Positions 7,471-16,267 are shown, counted from the stretch's first letter. The stretch is DNA of 64,000 nt from an uncultured delta proteobacterium (GCA_903835685.1 CAILNX010000022.1:1-64000); one strand, 5' to 3'. Notes: generated by a model not told the origin, from the sequence alone. Translations and numbers: made by a program.

Positions 7471-8220
7471 TTACACCACCGCGAATTTTAAGGTGAGTTC
7501 CGTGGCCTTGGCCAGGGTGGCGGCCAGCGGCGAGGCGGCCACGGTCTTTTCCCAGACCTCCTTGGCCCGGGCCTCGTCGTCCAGGGTGGAGGCGAAGCAC
7601 TTGACCTCAATGGCCGCGAACGAGGGGTCGCCCTGCTCCAGGCCCATCTGGGCCAGGACGTTCACCAGCCGTCCCCGGGCGGTGATCTCCACATCGTCCA
7701 TGGCCAGTCCGGCCCGGGCGCAGCTGGTGGCAAAGGCCGTGCACAGATCGGCCGAGAGCGCGCCGAGCAGGTATTCCACGGCGCTGGGGTGGCGGTCCTT
7801 TTCTTCGAAGCTGGCGCTCTGGCCCACGTCAAAGGAGAAGTTGCGGCAGTACACCGTGCTTTTCAGCGAGCCCGAGGACCGGGTGCGCAGCCGCCACTCG
7901 TAGCCCTTGGCCCGCTCCTTGTCCTTGGCCAACTCCTGATTCTCGGCAACAGCGGCAGGTCCTTGCCCCCGGCGCACGAAATAACGGGTGACGCGGCTTC
8001 CCTGGCCCGGCAGGCTGCCCAGGAATTCGTGCCCGGCCATGCGGCACCAGGGCGGCAGGTCGTCGGCCACGGTCGGTTCGCTGGAGCGCATCTCCAGCAC
8101 CCCGCCCGCCGGGGTCTTCATCATGTGTTCGCGGATGAGCAGGACCAAGCCGGACCCGCAGTCCAGGTCGCCGCCGTCCAGGACCTGGTCCGGGGTCAGG
8201 TCCGCAAGATCAAGGGACAC
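7471..8220 (-). CDS. TusA-like / OsmC-like fusion protein
   Basis: The 249-residue protein has two domains. Residues 15-75 are TusA/SirA-like (DGGDLDCGSGLVLLIREHM, then PPWCRMAGHEF), with the Cys at the position of the sulfur-carrier cysteine. Residues 100-245 are OsmC-like, with PSAVEYLLGALSADLCTAFAT and paired reactive Cys candidates. Such proteins handle persulfides or peroxides (family knowledge). The GTG start lies 3 bp past the DsrE stop without a clear ribosome site, so translational coupling is likely. Context suggests it passes sulfur or selenium, or protects thiols, next to the MetE-like enzyme. Confidence 0.75.
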   Translation of the reverse strand: MSLDLADLTPDQVLDGGDLDCGSGLVLLIREHMMKTPAGGVLEMRSSEPTVADDLPPWCRMAGHEFLGSLPGQGSRVTRYFVRRGQGPAAVAENQELAKDKERAKGYEWRLRTRSSGSLKSTVYCRNFSFDVGQSASFEEKDRHPSAVEYLLGALSADLCTAFATSCARAGLAMDDVEITARGRLVNVLAQMGLEQGDPSFAAIEVKCFASTLDDEARAKEVWEKTVAASPLAATLAKATELTLKFAVV

Positions 8221-8223
8221 GAA

Positions 8224-8589
8224 TTAATACGCCACGCAGGGAGAGCCGTTGGACAGCCATTCCACCAGGGCCGCGCCGCCGGCCGGGGTGGCCCCTTCGA
8301 TCAAGTCCGTCTCGGAGAGCCCGCGCTTCTTCAGGCAGGGGGTGCACACGTAGATCTTGCCGCCAGCGGCCACGTACTTGCCGATCAGCTCTTTCAAGGG
8401 GGCAAAGGGAGCGCCCTCGTTGATCTTTTCCGCCTCGCCCTTGATGGCGCAGTACACCCCGTCGGTGCTCAGGAAAACCATGGTCTCTTTCTCGCTCCCG
8501 AGCGCGGCGTTGGCCACCACGAAGCCCAGGGTGGCCTTGTCTCCGTCGGTGCGGCAGTGGGTGATGGTCACGCAGAAGGTCTTGGACAT
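8224..8589 (-). CDS. DsrE-family sulfur-relay protein
   Basis: The 121-residue cytoplasmic protein begins MSKTFCVTITHC. It shows a DsrE/TusD-like fold pattern: FVVANAALGSEKETMVFLSTDGVY and later GGKIYVCTPCLKKRGL, whose CTPC is the likely persulfide-carrying site. I chose the ATG at 8587-8589 because AAGGAG stands 7 bp upstream; the longer in-frame start is not needed. It lies between two TusA-like genes in one operon, as expected for a sulfur-transfer relay. Confidence 0.8.
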   Translation of the reverse strand: MSKTFCVTITHCRTDGDKATLGFVVANAALGSEKETMVFLSTDGVYCAIKGEAEKINEGAPFAPLKELIGKYVAAGGKIYVCTPCLKKRGLSETDLIEGATPAGGAALVEWLSNGSPCVAY

Positions 8590-8593
8590 GGGG

Positions 8594-8875
8594 TCACTCC
8601 TTGGCGAGCTGAGGTTTGTAGACAATGAGATAGAAGGGATGGGCCGCTTCCAGCATGGGGTTCTCGGTCATGCGGCACCAGGCCGCGAACTCCACGGGCG
8701 CGGCCGAATCCCTGGAGATGACCAGGATGCGGCTGCCCGGGGGCATGGGTTTCAAGTAGGTGTACAGATTGATGATCACCCGGCCGCAGGTCTCTTCCCC
8801 GCCGTCGAACTCGTCGTCGAATTCCCAATGGTCGGGCCAATGGTCATGAGAGGTGTCGCGCAAGGGCTGGGACAT
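8594..8875 (-). CDS. TusA/SirA-like sulfur-carrier protein
   Basis: The 93-residue protein has LYTYLKPMPPGSRILVISRDSAAPVEFAAWCRMTENPML, the pattern of the TusA/SirA fold. The family's usual early CPxP cysteine motif is not obvious; GEETCGRVI may supply the thiol. The ATG at 8873-8875 follows AGGGGAAATCCGGC and is preferred to an upstream in-frame ATG at 8938. It is the first gene of the minus-strand operon and is preceded by a large palindrome. Confidence 0.65.
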   Translation of the reverse strand: MSQPLRDTSHDHWPDHWEFDDEFDGGEETCGRVIINLYTYLKPMPPGSRILVISRDSAAPVEFAAWCRMTENPMLEAAHPFYLIVYKPQLAKE

Positions 8876-8961
8876 GCCGGATTTCCCCTGAAATTTGAGA
8901 GATTCCCAGTGGATAGGGCCAGGCTGGCCGGATGTCAAAACGATAGATGCGATACGTTTGT

Positions 8962-8994
8962 GGGCATTGTATCAATAAAATTGATACAATGCCC
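8962..8994. promoter_or_regulatory. Palindromic operator candidate upstream of the sulfur/MetE operon
   Basis: The arms GGGCATTGTATCAA and TTGATACAATGCCC (14 bp) surround TAAAA. The palindrome lies between divergent genes, 87 bp before the TusA-like start and 75 bp before the APH-like start. It has no T-tract on either strand that would make it a normal terminator. A methionine- or SAH-responsive repressor is one possible ligand, but I cannot assign it. Confidence 0.55.
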
Positions 8995-9068
8995 CGGGCC
9001 ACGAAAGCGCCCGGCGTTGCCTTTTCACCCGGGCATGCTACAACATCTCCAAAGAAGGGGAGGCGGCC

Positions 9069-10145
9069 ATGATCGAACTGACGGCCCAGGAGGTGGAGCG
9101 GTATCTGCGCCGGGTGCATGGCCCGGAGACGAAACTCCTGTCCGTGGGGGGCATCGGGGGAGGCCAGGGCATCAAGGGGTTCGGGTACGGCAAGCCGCTG
9201 CTGGTGCGCTTCGTCAAGGACGGGACCGAGCACGAGGCCGTGCTTTCGGTCATGCGCGGCGACAAGTACGGGCACCAGTTCTACTGGGACCGGGCGGCCA
9301 TCCTGCTCTTCCAGTACGAGACCAGCGGGCTGCTGGAGGGGCACGTCAAGGCCCTGGGCGTGGGGTATGTCAATGCCGAGGACCGGCTCATCCCCCTGGA
9401 CCGGCCCCAGGAGTTCTTCCTGGTCACGGAAAAGGCCGAGGGCCATGACTATTATCAGGATCTGGCCCGCATCCGGGGCGGGGATTTTAAGGCCCAGGAC
9501 GCGGACCTGGCCCGGGACCTGGCCCTCTGGCTGGCGCGGGTCCACAGTCTGAAGCACGCGGACCCGGACCTGTATTTCCGCTCCATCCGCAACATCATCG
9601 GGAAAAGCGAGTGCATCATGGGCCTCATCGACGAGGCCTATCCGCACCCCTACCCGGAGTTCAGCGAGGCCCGGTTCCAGGCCCTGGAGACGGCCGTCAT
9701 CGGCTGGCGCTGGAAGCTCAAGGGATACGCCCACCGGCTTTCGGCCAGCCACGGGGATTTCCACCCCTGGAACGTGCTGGTGGATTCGACCGGGGGGTTC
9801 CGGGTCCTGGACCGCAGCCGGGGCCAGTGGGGGGACGCGGCCGACGATGTGTCCACCATGGCCATCAATTATGTGCTGTTCGCCCTGCTGGATAATTCCC
9901 GCCTGACCGGGCCGTTCGAGACCCTGTACCGCACCTTTGTGGAGACCTATCTGGCCGAGACCGGGGACCGGGAAATCCTGGCGGTCATGCCGCTGTTTTT
10001 GGCCTTCCGGGGCCTGGTCATCGCCTCGCCCGAGTGGTACCCGAACCATCCGCCGGAGGTGCGCCAGGGGTTGTTGCGCCTGGTGGAGAACGTGCTGTCC
10101 GGGGATGTTTTTGATTGGGAGCGGGTGAATAGGTATATGGAGTAG
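9069..10145 (+). CDS. Aminoglycoside phosphotransferase-fold kinase (APH/choline kinase family)
   Basis: The 358-residue protein has the APH catalytic loop SHGDFHPWNVLVD, with the catalytic Asp and metal-binding Asn, followed by FRVLDRSRGQWGD as the DxD/DFG-like segment. The substrate is unknown; relatives phosphorylate small alcohols or sugars as well as drugs. A P-loop kinase follows 116 bp downstream, so a two-kinase metabolic module is possible. Nothing indicates a resistance gene. Confidence 0.75.
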   Translation: MIELTAQEVERYLRRVHGPETKLLSVGGIGGGQGIKGFGYGKPLLVRFVKDGTEHEAVLSVMRGDKYGHQFYWDRAAILLFQYETSGLLEGHVKALGVGYVNAEDRLIPLDRPQEFFLVTEKAEGHDYYQDLARIRGGDFKAQDADLARDLALWLARVHSLKHADPDLYFRSIRNIIGKSECIMGLIDEAYPHPYPEFSEARFQALETAVIGWRWKLKGYAHRLSASHGDFHPWNVLVDSTGGFRVLDRSRGQWGDAADDVSTMAINYVLFALLDNSRLTGPFETLYRTFVETYLAETGDREILAVMPLFLAFRGLVIASPEWYPNHPPEVRQGLLRLVENVLSGDVFDWERVNRYME

Positions 10146-10191
10146 GGGACGTCTCGGGAATGGAAGCACCGCTCACGAGTGCGTAAGAATG

Positions 10192-10220
10192 AGAATTTAT
10201 TATTTTAAATTCTTGGTTTT
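10192..10220 (+). terminator. AT-rich hairpin terminator
   Basis: An AGAATTTA/TAAATTCT stem is followed by TGGTTTTC. It lies after the APH-like gene and just before the P-loop kinase gene. Confidence 0.5.
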
Positions 10221-10261
10221 CTCGTCCGAGGCGGTGTGTCGGCCAGGCGCGAGGAGCACCC

Positions 10262-10867
10262 ATGGCCCCAAATGATTCCAAGCTTCGGCCCCCAGGCTTT
10301 GTCCTGTGGTTCACCGGCCTGCCGGGCAGCGGCAAGAGCACCCTGGCCCGGCTGGTGGCCGAGGGCCTGACCCGGCAGGGCCGGGACGCGGTGCATCTGG
10401 AAATGGACGCCCGGCGCAAGGCCTGGTTTCCCGCGCCGACCTATTCGGATGCGGAGCGGGAGGAGGCCTACGCCCGCCTGATCGCCGAGGCCTCGGACCT
10501 GGCCGCCCAGGGCCAGGCGGTCTGCCTGGACGCCACGGGCCATCGACGGGCCTGGCGGGAGGCGGCCCGGGCGCGCATCCCCTGTTTCGCCGAAATCTAC
10601 CTGCGCGCGGACATTGCCACGGCAGCAGCCCGCGAAGCCGCTCGGCCCGAGGGCCAAGTCATGGCCGGGCTCTACGCCCAGGCCCTGACCCGGCGCGAGA
10701 CCGGCCGGGAGGTCCCGGGCCTGGGGCCGGTGCCGGGCGTGGACGAGCCCTATGAGGAGAACCCCACGGCCGAGTGCGTGCTGGACGCGGTCCTCACCCC
10801 GGAAGCGGCCCGGGACCGGGTGCTGGGGTGGCTGGCGAGGTGGCTGGCCGGTCGTTCTCCGGGCTAG
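10262..10867 (+). CDS. Adenylylsulfate-kinase-like P-loop kinase
   Basis: The 201-residue protein has an excellent Walker A (FTGLPGSGKSTLARLVAEGL) and the CysC-like order of motifs. After these come HLEMDARRKAWF in place of LDGDNVRHGL, then YSDAEREEAYARL. The usual APS-binding motifs are altered and the C-terminus differs from CysC. It may therefore be an AAA_33-type kinase acting on another substrate rather than a true APS kinase. The ATG follows GCGAGGAGCACCC. Confidence 0.7.
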   Translation: MAPNDSKLRPPGFVLWFTGLPGSGKSTLARLVAEGLTRQGRDAVHLEMDARRKAWFPAPTYSDAEREEAYARLIAEASDLAAQGQAVCLDATGHRRAWREAARARIPCFAEIYLRADIATAAAREAARPEGQVMAGLYAQALTRRETGREVPGLGPVPGVDEPYEENPTAECVLDAVLTPEAARDRVLGWLARWLAGRSPG

Positions 10868-10964
10868 TCGCCGATACGAGACTTGATTCGTCCGCTGAAT
10901 TGCTGTATAGCGCCTGCTCAACAGACCCCATGTTCCACAGCGAACCATCAGCCAAGGGGGGCGG

Positions 10965-11717
10965 GTGAGCGAGAGCGGCGACAGATCCAAGTTGTACGAA
11001 AAGGCCCTGGCCTACATCCGGGGCCTGGGCGAGGCCTCCTCGTTTAGCCCCTATATCCAGCGGGTGGGCGCGGACAAATCCACCTTTTACAAGGTGCTCT
11101 CGGGCAAGCAGACCAATGCCGAGAATTTCCTGGTCTGGCTGGAGCGCCTGGGCGTGGGCTTGAGCTTTCCCGAGGACTCGCCCGAGGCCTCCCGGCCCGT
11201 GGTCTTTGGCCGGGCCACCCAGGTCTCCACCCTGGACGGGGCCCCGCCCCCGGCCGAGGAGGACTACATCGCCGTGCCGCTGGCCGCCGGACCCGTGGCC
11301 GCCGGGCGGGGCATGATCCCGGCCGAGGAGGTGCGCTCCTGGGTCCTGGTCTGGAAACACCACGACTCCGTGCGCTTCCGCCGCAACCTGATCGCGGTGG
11401 AGATCGCCCGGGGCATGACCTCCATGGTCCCCACCCTGCACCCCCAGGACATCTGCCTGGTGGACCGCGACGATTTCCACACCAAGTTCGACCCGCCCGG
11501 GAATATCTTCCTGGTGCGCGAGCCCGACGACTCCGTGGCGGTCAAGCGCGTGGTGCTCAAAGTCCGGGGCGGGGAGACCCACGTCACCTTCTATTCGGAC
11601 AACGTCACCGAGCATCCGCCCCAGGTCTATTCCCTGGCGGCCGACTACGGCGGGGACATCGCCAAGGCCATCGTCGGCCGGGTGGTCTGGGCCTGGTCGG
11701 ACATGAGCCGGAAATAG
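10965..11717 (+). CDS. Phage-repressor-like transcription regulator, S24/LexA-type
   Basis: The 250-residue protein has an N-terminal helix-turn-helix (KSTFYKVLSGKQTNAENFLVWLERL). The C-terminal S24 peptidase-like domain has the nucleophile region ARGMTSMVPTLHPQD and the lysine segment VAVKRVVLK. Both catalytic residues, Ser and Lys, appear present, so autocleavage on stress is possible. The GTG start has AAGGGGGG upstream. No phage genes are adjacent. Confidence 0.85.
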   Translation: MSESGDRSKLYEKALAYIRGLGEASSFSPYIQRVGADKSTFYKVLSGKQTNAENFLVWLERLGVGLSFPEDSPEASRPVVFGRATQVSTLDGAPPPAEEDYIAVPLAAGPVAAGRGMIPAEEVRSWVLVWKHHDSVRFRRNLIAVEIARGMTSMVPTLHPQDICLVDRDDFHTKFDPPGNIFLVREPDDSVAVKRVVLKVRGGETHVTFYSDNVTEHPPQVYSLAADYGGDIAKAIVGRVVWAWSDMSRK

Positions 11718-11736
11718 ACCGCACTCCCGCATAGCC

Positions 11737-12480
11737 ATGAAAAGACTGCTCCCCCTGCTTCTGGCCCTCTGGTGCGCCCTGGTTCCGGCCCAGGCCAAGG
11801 CCCTGACCATCCTCACCGAGGAGGACGCGCCTTACAATTTCACCCGGGACGGCGTGCTGGCCGGGCTTTCCGTGGAGATCGTCCATGAGGTCATGCGCCG
11901 CCTGAAGGTGTCCATCCCCATCCAGGTCATGCCCTGGGCCAGGGCCTATCATCTGGGCCAGACCCATCCGGACGTGCTCCTGTTCACCCTGGCCCGGACC
12001 CCGGAGCGGGAGGAGTTCTTCTCCTGGCTCGGCCCCATCACCACCAACAAATGGGTGTTCTTCGCCCGGCGCGGCTCCGGGATCACCATCACCTCCCTGG
12101 ACGACACCCGCAAGCTCAGAAGCATCGGGGTGTACCGCCAGGACGTGCGCCACGTTTTCCTGCGGGACCAGGGCTTCACCAACCTGGACGTGGCCGTGGA
12201 CACCATCCAGACCTTGAAGCAGCTTTTTGCCGGGCGCGTGGATGCCCTGCTCTTGAACGACGAGGGCATGGCCTCGCACCTGGCCGTGGTCAACCGGACC
12301 ATGGCCGACGTGGAGGCCCTGTACACGGTGAAGACCGTGGATCTGTACGCGGGATTTTCCCGGGGCACGGACCCGGCCACCGTGGCCCAGTGGACCCGGG
12401 TCTTTGGCGACCTGGAGAGGGAAGGGTTCGTGGCCGCCCGCAGAAAGGCCTGGCATTCCGGGAGCCCGGACCAGAAATGA
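11737..12480 (+). CDS. Periplasmic solute-binding protein family 3
   Basis: The 247-residue protein has a signal peptide (MKRLLPLLLALWCALVPAQAKA), then LTILTEEDAPYNFTRDGVLAGLSVEIVHEVM, the start of SBP_bac_3 domains. It is an orphan, with no ABC permease nearby, so the ligand is unknown. Orphan members of this type in Desulfovibrionales often act as receptors or in electron-transfer settings. It converges with the rhomboid gene. Confidence 0.85.
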   Translation: MKRLLPLLLALWCALVPAQAKALTILTEEDAPYNFTRDGVLAGLSVEIVHEVMRRLKVSIPIQVMPWARAYHLGQTHPDVLLFTLARTPEREEFFSWLGPITTNKWVFFARRGSGITITSLDDTRKLRSIGVYRQDVRHVFLRDQGFTNLDVAVDTIQTLKQLFAGRVDALLLNDEGMASHLAVVNRTMADVEALYTVKTVDLYAGFSRGTDPATVAQWTRVFGDLEREGFVAARRKAWHSGSPDQK

Positions 12481-12517
12481 GCGGATGCGGGGGCTTTCCC
12501 CGCGTTTCTCCGCGCCC

Positions 12518-13669
12518 TTATCCCCGAACCAGGGCCGCCCACCAGCACAGGGCCGGGAAGAGCCAGGCCGCCGCGTAGAACACCCGGTCCAGGGCCGCTG
12601 ACAGCGGCCCGGCCCGCTGGAGGCAGGCCCCGGCCAGCCAGCCCAGACCGATCCCGGCCAGAAATCCGAACAGGTGCGCGCCCAGGTCCACCCGGCCCCC
12701 GAACTCCGCACTCTCATCCCCCACGCCGAGCAGGGCCACCAGCCCCAGTCCGGCCGCCACGGGCACGAGCATCCCGGCCAGGCGCGGCCCCAGGGTGTGC
12801 ACCCGCTTTTGGGCCAGGGCCAAGGCCCCGAGCACCCCGGCCGCGCCGAACACGGCCGTGGAGAACCCGATGGACCCGTGCGCCGGTCCCATGGCCCAGG
12901 CGTTCAGCAGATTCCCGAAGAACCCGGCGGCCACGGTGAGGAAAAGTCCCAGCCCGGCCCCCACCCGGGGCCAGAGCACCAGGGCAAAGGCCCCGCCCAC
13001 CACGGCGTTGGACAGGGCATGGGCCGGGTCCGCGTGCAGGGTCAGCGCGGTCCCGGCCCGCCACCACTCCCCGGCCAGAATCTTCCCGGCGTCGCCTGCG
13101 CCCAGGTTCAGCCACACGTGCGGATAGAGCCCCACGGCTGGCAGGGGCTTCAAAATGAGCAGGTAGAACAGCAGCAGCCCAAAATACGGGGCCAGCACCG
13201 CCCAGCGGTGGCCCGGGGCCGCTGCATGGCCCGCATCCGGCTCGTCCAGGCGCACATGATCCGGGTTCTCGGCCAGATAGGCGCACAGCTCGTCCACGGC
13301 CCAGGCCGCGTACCGGCCCGGCACCTTGACCTCGTAGCCCGGACCCATGCGCGGATCGGTGCGCTCCACCCGCACCGGGACCCTTCGCGCGTGCAGCACC
13401 AGCCCCCAGTCCAGGGCCGTCTCGTACCCGAGCCCGTTGTTTCCGGCCCCGGCGGCCCTGCCGAGGCCTTCGATCTCTCCGGCTCCCCTGGCCCCCTCTT
13501 CGGACAGCCGGGCCAGCACCAGGCGGGTCACCCCGGTCCAGCGCGGAAAGAGCACCAGTCGCCCGGGCGAAAACCGGGGCCGGGGCACCGGGATTGGCCG
13601 GGACGGCTGGCCTGGGCTCAAGGGTCGGGCCGGGCCGTTCGGCGGAGAGGAAAGGGGGGCGTCGTCCAT
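12518..13669 (-). CDS. Rhomboid-family intramembrane serine protease with N-terminal cytosolic domain
   Basis: The 383-residue protein has a soluble N-terminal region of about 190 residues. A six- to seven-helix rhomboid core follows, with HADPAHALSNAVVGG, the active-site IGFSTAVFGAAGVL (GxS serine) and the histidine helix GAHLFGFLAG. The catalytic dyad is intact. The ATG at 13667-13669 follows AGAAGG; a longer in-frame start through an AT-rich stretch is rejected. The substrate is unknown. Between it and cstA (13670-13915) lie an AT-rich promoter-like stretch near 13755-13790 and the cstA terminator. Confidence 0.85.
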   Translation of the reverse strand: MDDAPLSSPPNGPARPLSPGQPSRPIPVPRPRFSPGRLVLFPRWTGVTRLVLARLSEEGARGAGEIEGLGRAAGAGNNGLGYETALDWGLVLHARRVPVRVERTDPRMGPGYEVKVPGRYAAWAVDELCAYLAENPDHVRLDEPDAGHAAAPGHRWAVLAPYFGLLLFYLLILKPLPAVGLYPHVWLNLGAGDAGKILAGEWWRAGTALTLHADPAHALSNAVVGGAFALVLWPRVGAGLGLFLTVAAGFFGNLLNAWAMGPAHGSIGFSTAVFGAAGVLGALALAQKRVHTLGPRLAGMLVPVAAGLGLVALLGVGDESAEFGGRVDLGAHLFGFLAGIGLGWLAGACLQRAGPLSAALDRVFYAAAWLFPALCWWAALVRG

Positions 13670-13862
13670 GTCCGGGCCTTCTAGCACCCAAGCGGGCCGT
13701 CCGTCGATGGCGTGGCCGGCCTCGGGCCGCGTCCAGCAAGGACGCCTGCGGCGAAGATAAAGAAAAAGAATAATATTTTCTTTGTATTGCAAGCGCCGTC
13801 AGATGGGCGAAATGCGAAAACGGGACAGAAGGCAGGCGGAAGGTCAACCAGGTGCGCTGGCC

Positions 13863-13891
13863 AAAAAAAGGCGGCCCCGAAGGGCCGCCTT
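13863..13891 (-). terminator. Terminator of cstA
   Basis: On the minus strand, an AGGCGGCCC/GGGCCGCCT stem is followed by seven T residues. Confidence 0.9.
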
Positions 13892-13915
13892 GGGTTTGAG
13901 TCCGCGGGTTTGGGG

Positions 13916-15727
13916 TTACTCGGGCACGTCCAGGACCACGGTCTCGCCGTAGGAGTCCTCCACCGTGGTCTTGATGCCCAGGAGTTCCTTCCAGCGCAGG
14001 AACGCGCCGATGAACACGATGACCATGAGCACGGCCACCACGATGGCCAGGGTGGCCAGGAGGTACTTCTGGTTGGGCAGGTAGTTGTTGAGCACGCTCT
14101 GATACCCGGCGGTCAGGGTGATGACGGCCAGGGCGACGCCCGGCACGGCCGTGATCCAGGCGTACTTGGCCTTGTTCATGCGGATGAGCATGGTGGTGCC
14201 CACGATGAGCCCGCAGGAGGCCAGGAGTTGGTTGGACATGCCGAACAGGGGCCAGATGGTGGTGATGTCCCCGGTGTAGACCAGATATCCCCAGCAGGAG
14301 GTGAAGATGGCGCTGGTGATCAGGATGCCCGGCCACCACCGCTTCTCGTTGAACTTGGGGATCACGTGCCCGATCATTTCCTGGAGGAAGAAGCGGCCCA
14401 CGCGGGTTCCGGTGTCCACGGCGGTCAGGATGAACACGGCCTCGAACATGATGGCGAAGTGGTACCAGTAGGCCATCAGGTGCTTCATGAAGGGGATGGA
14501 GGAGAAGATGTAGGCCATGCCCACGGCGAGCGACACGGCCCCGCCCGGACGGCCCTGGATCTTCTCGCCCACTTCGGCGGCCAGGGCGTTCAGGTTCACG
14601 GTCTCCATGCCCAGCTTGGCGAAGACCGCCGGGGCGGTGTTGATGGCGAAGTAGTCGGCCGGGACCAGCACGCAGGCGGCGGTCAGGGCCATGATGGCCA
14701 CCACGCCTTCCACCAGCATGGCCCCGAAGCCGACAAAGAGCACGTCGCGCTCGTTGCCGATCATCTTGGGCGTGGTGCCCGTGGCGATGATGGCGTGGAA
14801 CCCGGACACGGCCCCGCAGGCGATGGTGATGAACAGGAAGGGGAAGGCCGCGCCCGGGATGATCGGGCCGCCGCCGGACACGTACTTGGTCACGGCCTCC
14901 ATCTGGAAGTCCGGCCGGACCACGAAGATGCCCGCCACCAGCATGACGATGGTGCCCACCTTCAAATAGGTGGACAGGTAATCGCGGGGGCAGAGCAGCA
15001 GCCACACCGGGAGCACCGAGGCCACGAACCCGTAAACCGGGATGGTCAGGGCGATGGTGGGCCGGTCCATGGAGAAGATCTTGGACCAGAAGGGGTCGGC
15101 GGCCACGTACGGGCCGATCAGGACCGCTCCGACCAGGAGCACCAGGCCGATCAAGCTGGCCCCGGCCACGTCGTTGTGTCGCCACACGTGCAGATAGATG
15201 CCCATGAGGATGGCGATGGGCATGGTGGCGAACACGGTGAAGGTGCCCCAGGCGCTGTCGTGCATGGCGTTGACCACGGCGATGGACAGCCCGGCGAGCG
15301 TCAGGATGAGGATGAAGAGCACGGCCCAGGAGGCCACGTGCCCGGTGGCCGTGCCGATCTCCAGCTCGGCGATGCGGCCCAGGCTGCGGCCCTTGTGCCG
15401 CACCGAGGCGAACAGCACCACCATGTCGTGCACGGCCCCGGCCATCACGCAGCCCACGATGATCCACAGGGCCCCGGGCGCATACCCGAACTGGGCGGCC
15501 AGCACCGGCCCGAGAAGCGGCCCGGCTGCGGCGATGGCCGCGAAATGGTGGCCGAAGAGCACGAATTTGTTGGTTTCCACGTAGTCCACGCCGTCAGCCA
15601 TTTTCACCGCCGGGGTGAGCCGGTCCATCTTCAGGTTCAGGACCTTGTTGGCGATGAAAATACCGTAGAATCGGTAGGCTATGGCGAAGATGCACAAGGT
15701 TGCAAACACCAGTGTCAACGAGTTCAT
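13916..15727 (-). CDS. cstA: Carbon starvation protein CstA / pyruvate-peptide transporter
   Basis: The 603-residue polytopic inner-membrane protein matches CstA/BtsT along its length, with about 16 hydrophobic helices. Diagnostic stretches include GVDYVETNKFVLFGHHFAAI and GPLLGPVLAAQFGY near the N-terminus, and SGFHAIIATGTTPKM in the middle. The family takes up pyruvate or peptides. An AAGGAGG site lies 7-8 bp before the ATG. It appears to be monocistronic. Confidence 0.95.
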   Translation of the reverse strand: MNSLTLVFATLCIFAIAYRFYGIFIANKVLNLKMDRLTPAVKMADGVDYVETNKFVLFGHHFAAIAAAGPLLGPVLAAQFGYAPGALWIIVGCVMAGAVHDMVVLFASVRHKGRSLGRIAELEIGTATGHVASWAVLFILILTLAGLSIAVVNAMHDSAWGTFTVFATMPIAILMGIYLHVWRHNDVAGASLIGLVLLVGAVLIGPYVAADPFWSKIFSMDRPTIALTIPVYGFVASVLPVWLLLCPRDYLSTYLKVGTIVMLVAGIFVVRPDFQMEAVTKYVSGGGPIIPGAAFPFLFITIACGAVSGFHAIIATGTTPKMIGNERDVLFVGFGAMLVEGVVAIMALTAACVLVPADYFAINTAPAVFAKLGMETVNLNALAAEVGEKIQGRPGGAVSLAVGMAYIFSSIPFMKHLMAYWYHFAIMFEAVFILTAVDTGTRVGRFFLQEMIGHVIPKFNEKRWWPGILITSAIFTSCWGYLVYTGDITTIWPLFGMSNQLLASCGLIVGTTMLIRMNKAKYAWITAVPGVALAVITLTAGYQSVLNNYLPNQKYLLATLAIVVAVLMVIVFIGAFLRWKELLGIKTTVEDSYGETVVLDVPE

Positions 15728-15885
15728 TCCGTCCCTCCTTGCCGCATGGGGGGTGGCCCGGTGTCACCCACTTCTTTTATGTGAAAAATAGAACATGATT
15801 CAAAGCAATGCAAGGGTTTGAGAGGAAAGGCGGAATCTTTTTCACAAAAAAGTGTGACTGCCCGCTTTGGGCAGGCCTGGCAAGG

Positions 15886-15914
15886 AAAAAGCGCCCGGCA
15901 GAGGTCCCGGGCGC
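15886..15914 (-). terminator. Rho-independent terminator of the small exported protein gene
   Basis: On the minus strand a GCGCCCGG/CCGGGCGC stem is followed by TTTTT. Confidence 0.85.
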
Positions 15915-15958
15915 TGTGGGTCAGGCGGGCGGCCGGGCGCGAAAGGCCCGGCCCGGAC

Positions 15959-16267
15959 CTACCATTTCTGTCCGCGGGTGCGGGTCTCGCCCGTGCCGAA
16001 GTTCTGGTACGTGCCGGTGTTGCGGTCGTATTGCCAGGAATTGCCCCGGGAGTCCGTGCCCTGGGTCACGCCGCCCCGGTTGTAGGTGGTGTCCCACTGG
16101 GCTCCGGTGTTCAGGTTCGAGCCCTGGACCTGGTGCCCGCCGTACCCGTTCTGGGTGGAGTACTGGTTGCCGTTGGTGGACAGGCCTGGAGAGCCGTATC
16201 GCTGCCCGGCCAGGACCGGGGCGGCCAGCAGGCTGACAAGCACGAGAGCCAGAAGGAAGGTGCGCAT
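15959..16267 (-). CDS. Small exported Gly/Asn/Gln-rich protein
   Basis: The 102-residue protein has a strong signal peptide (MRTFLLALVLVSLLAAPVLA). The mature part is repetitive and aromatic-polar (NGNQYSTQNGYGG, DTTYNRGG, NSWQYDRNTGTYQNFG) without Cys. I recognise no family; it is presumably a secreted or surface-associated structural peptide. The ATG has AAGGAG 7 bp upstream, and a terminator follows. Confidence 0.75.
   Translation of the reverse strand: MRTFLLALVLVSLLAAPVLAGQRYGSPGLSTNGNQYSTQNGYGGHQVQGSNLNTGAQWDTTYNRGGVTQGTDSRGNSWQYDRNTGTYQNFGTGETRTRGQKW

Noticed and set aside
8876-9068. SAM riboswitch before the MetE-like operon
   Set aside because: The region holds only a simple palindrome and no SAM-box core.
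9069-10145. APH-fold kinase as an antibiotic-resistance gene
   Set aside because: Only the general catalytic motifs match. There is no mobile-element context and it sits beside another metabolic-type kinase.
12714-15467. A 917-codon minus-strand open frame across the rhomboid and cstA genes
   Set aside because: It runs out of frame through two genes with clear family motifs and its translation is Arg/Gly/His-rich, typical of GC-rich shadow frames.
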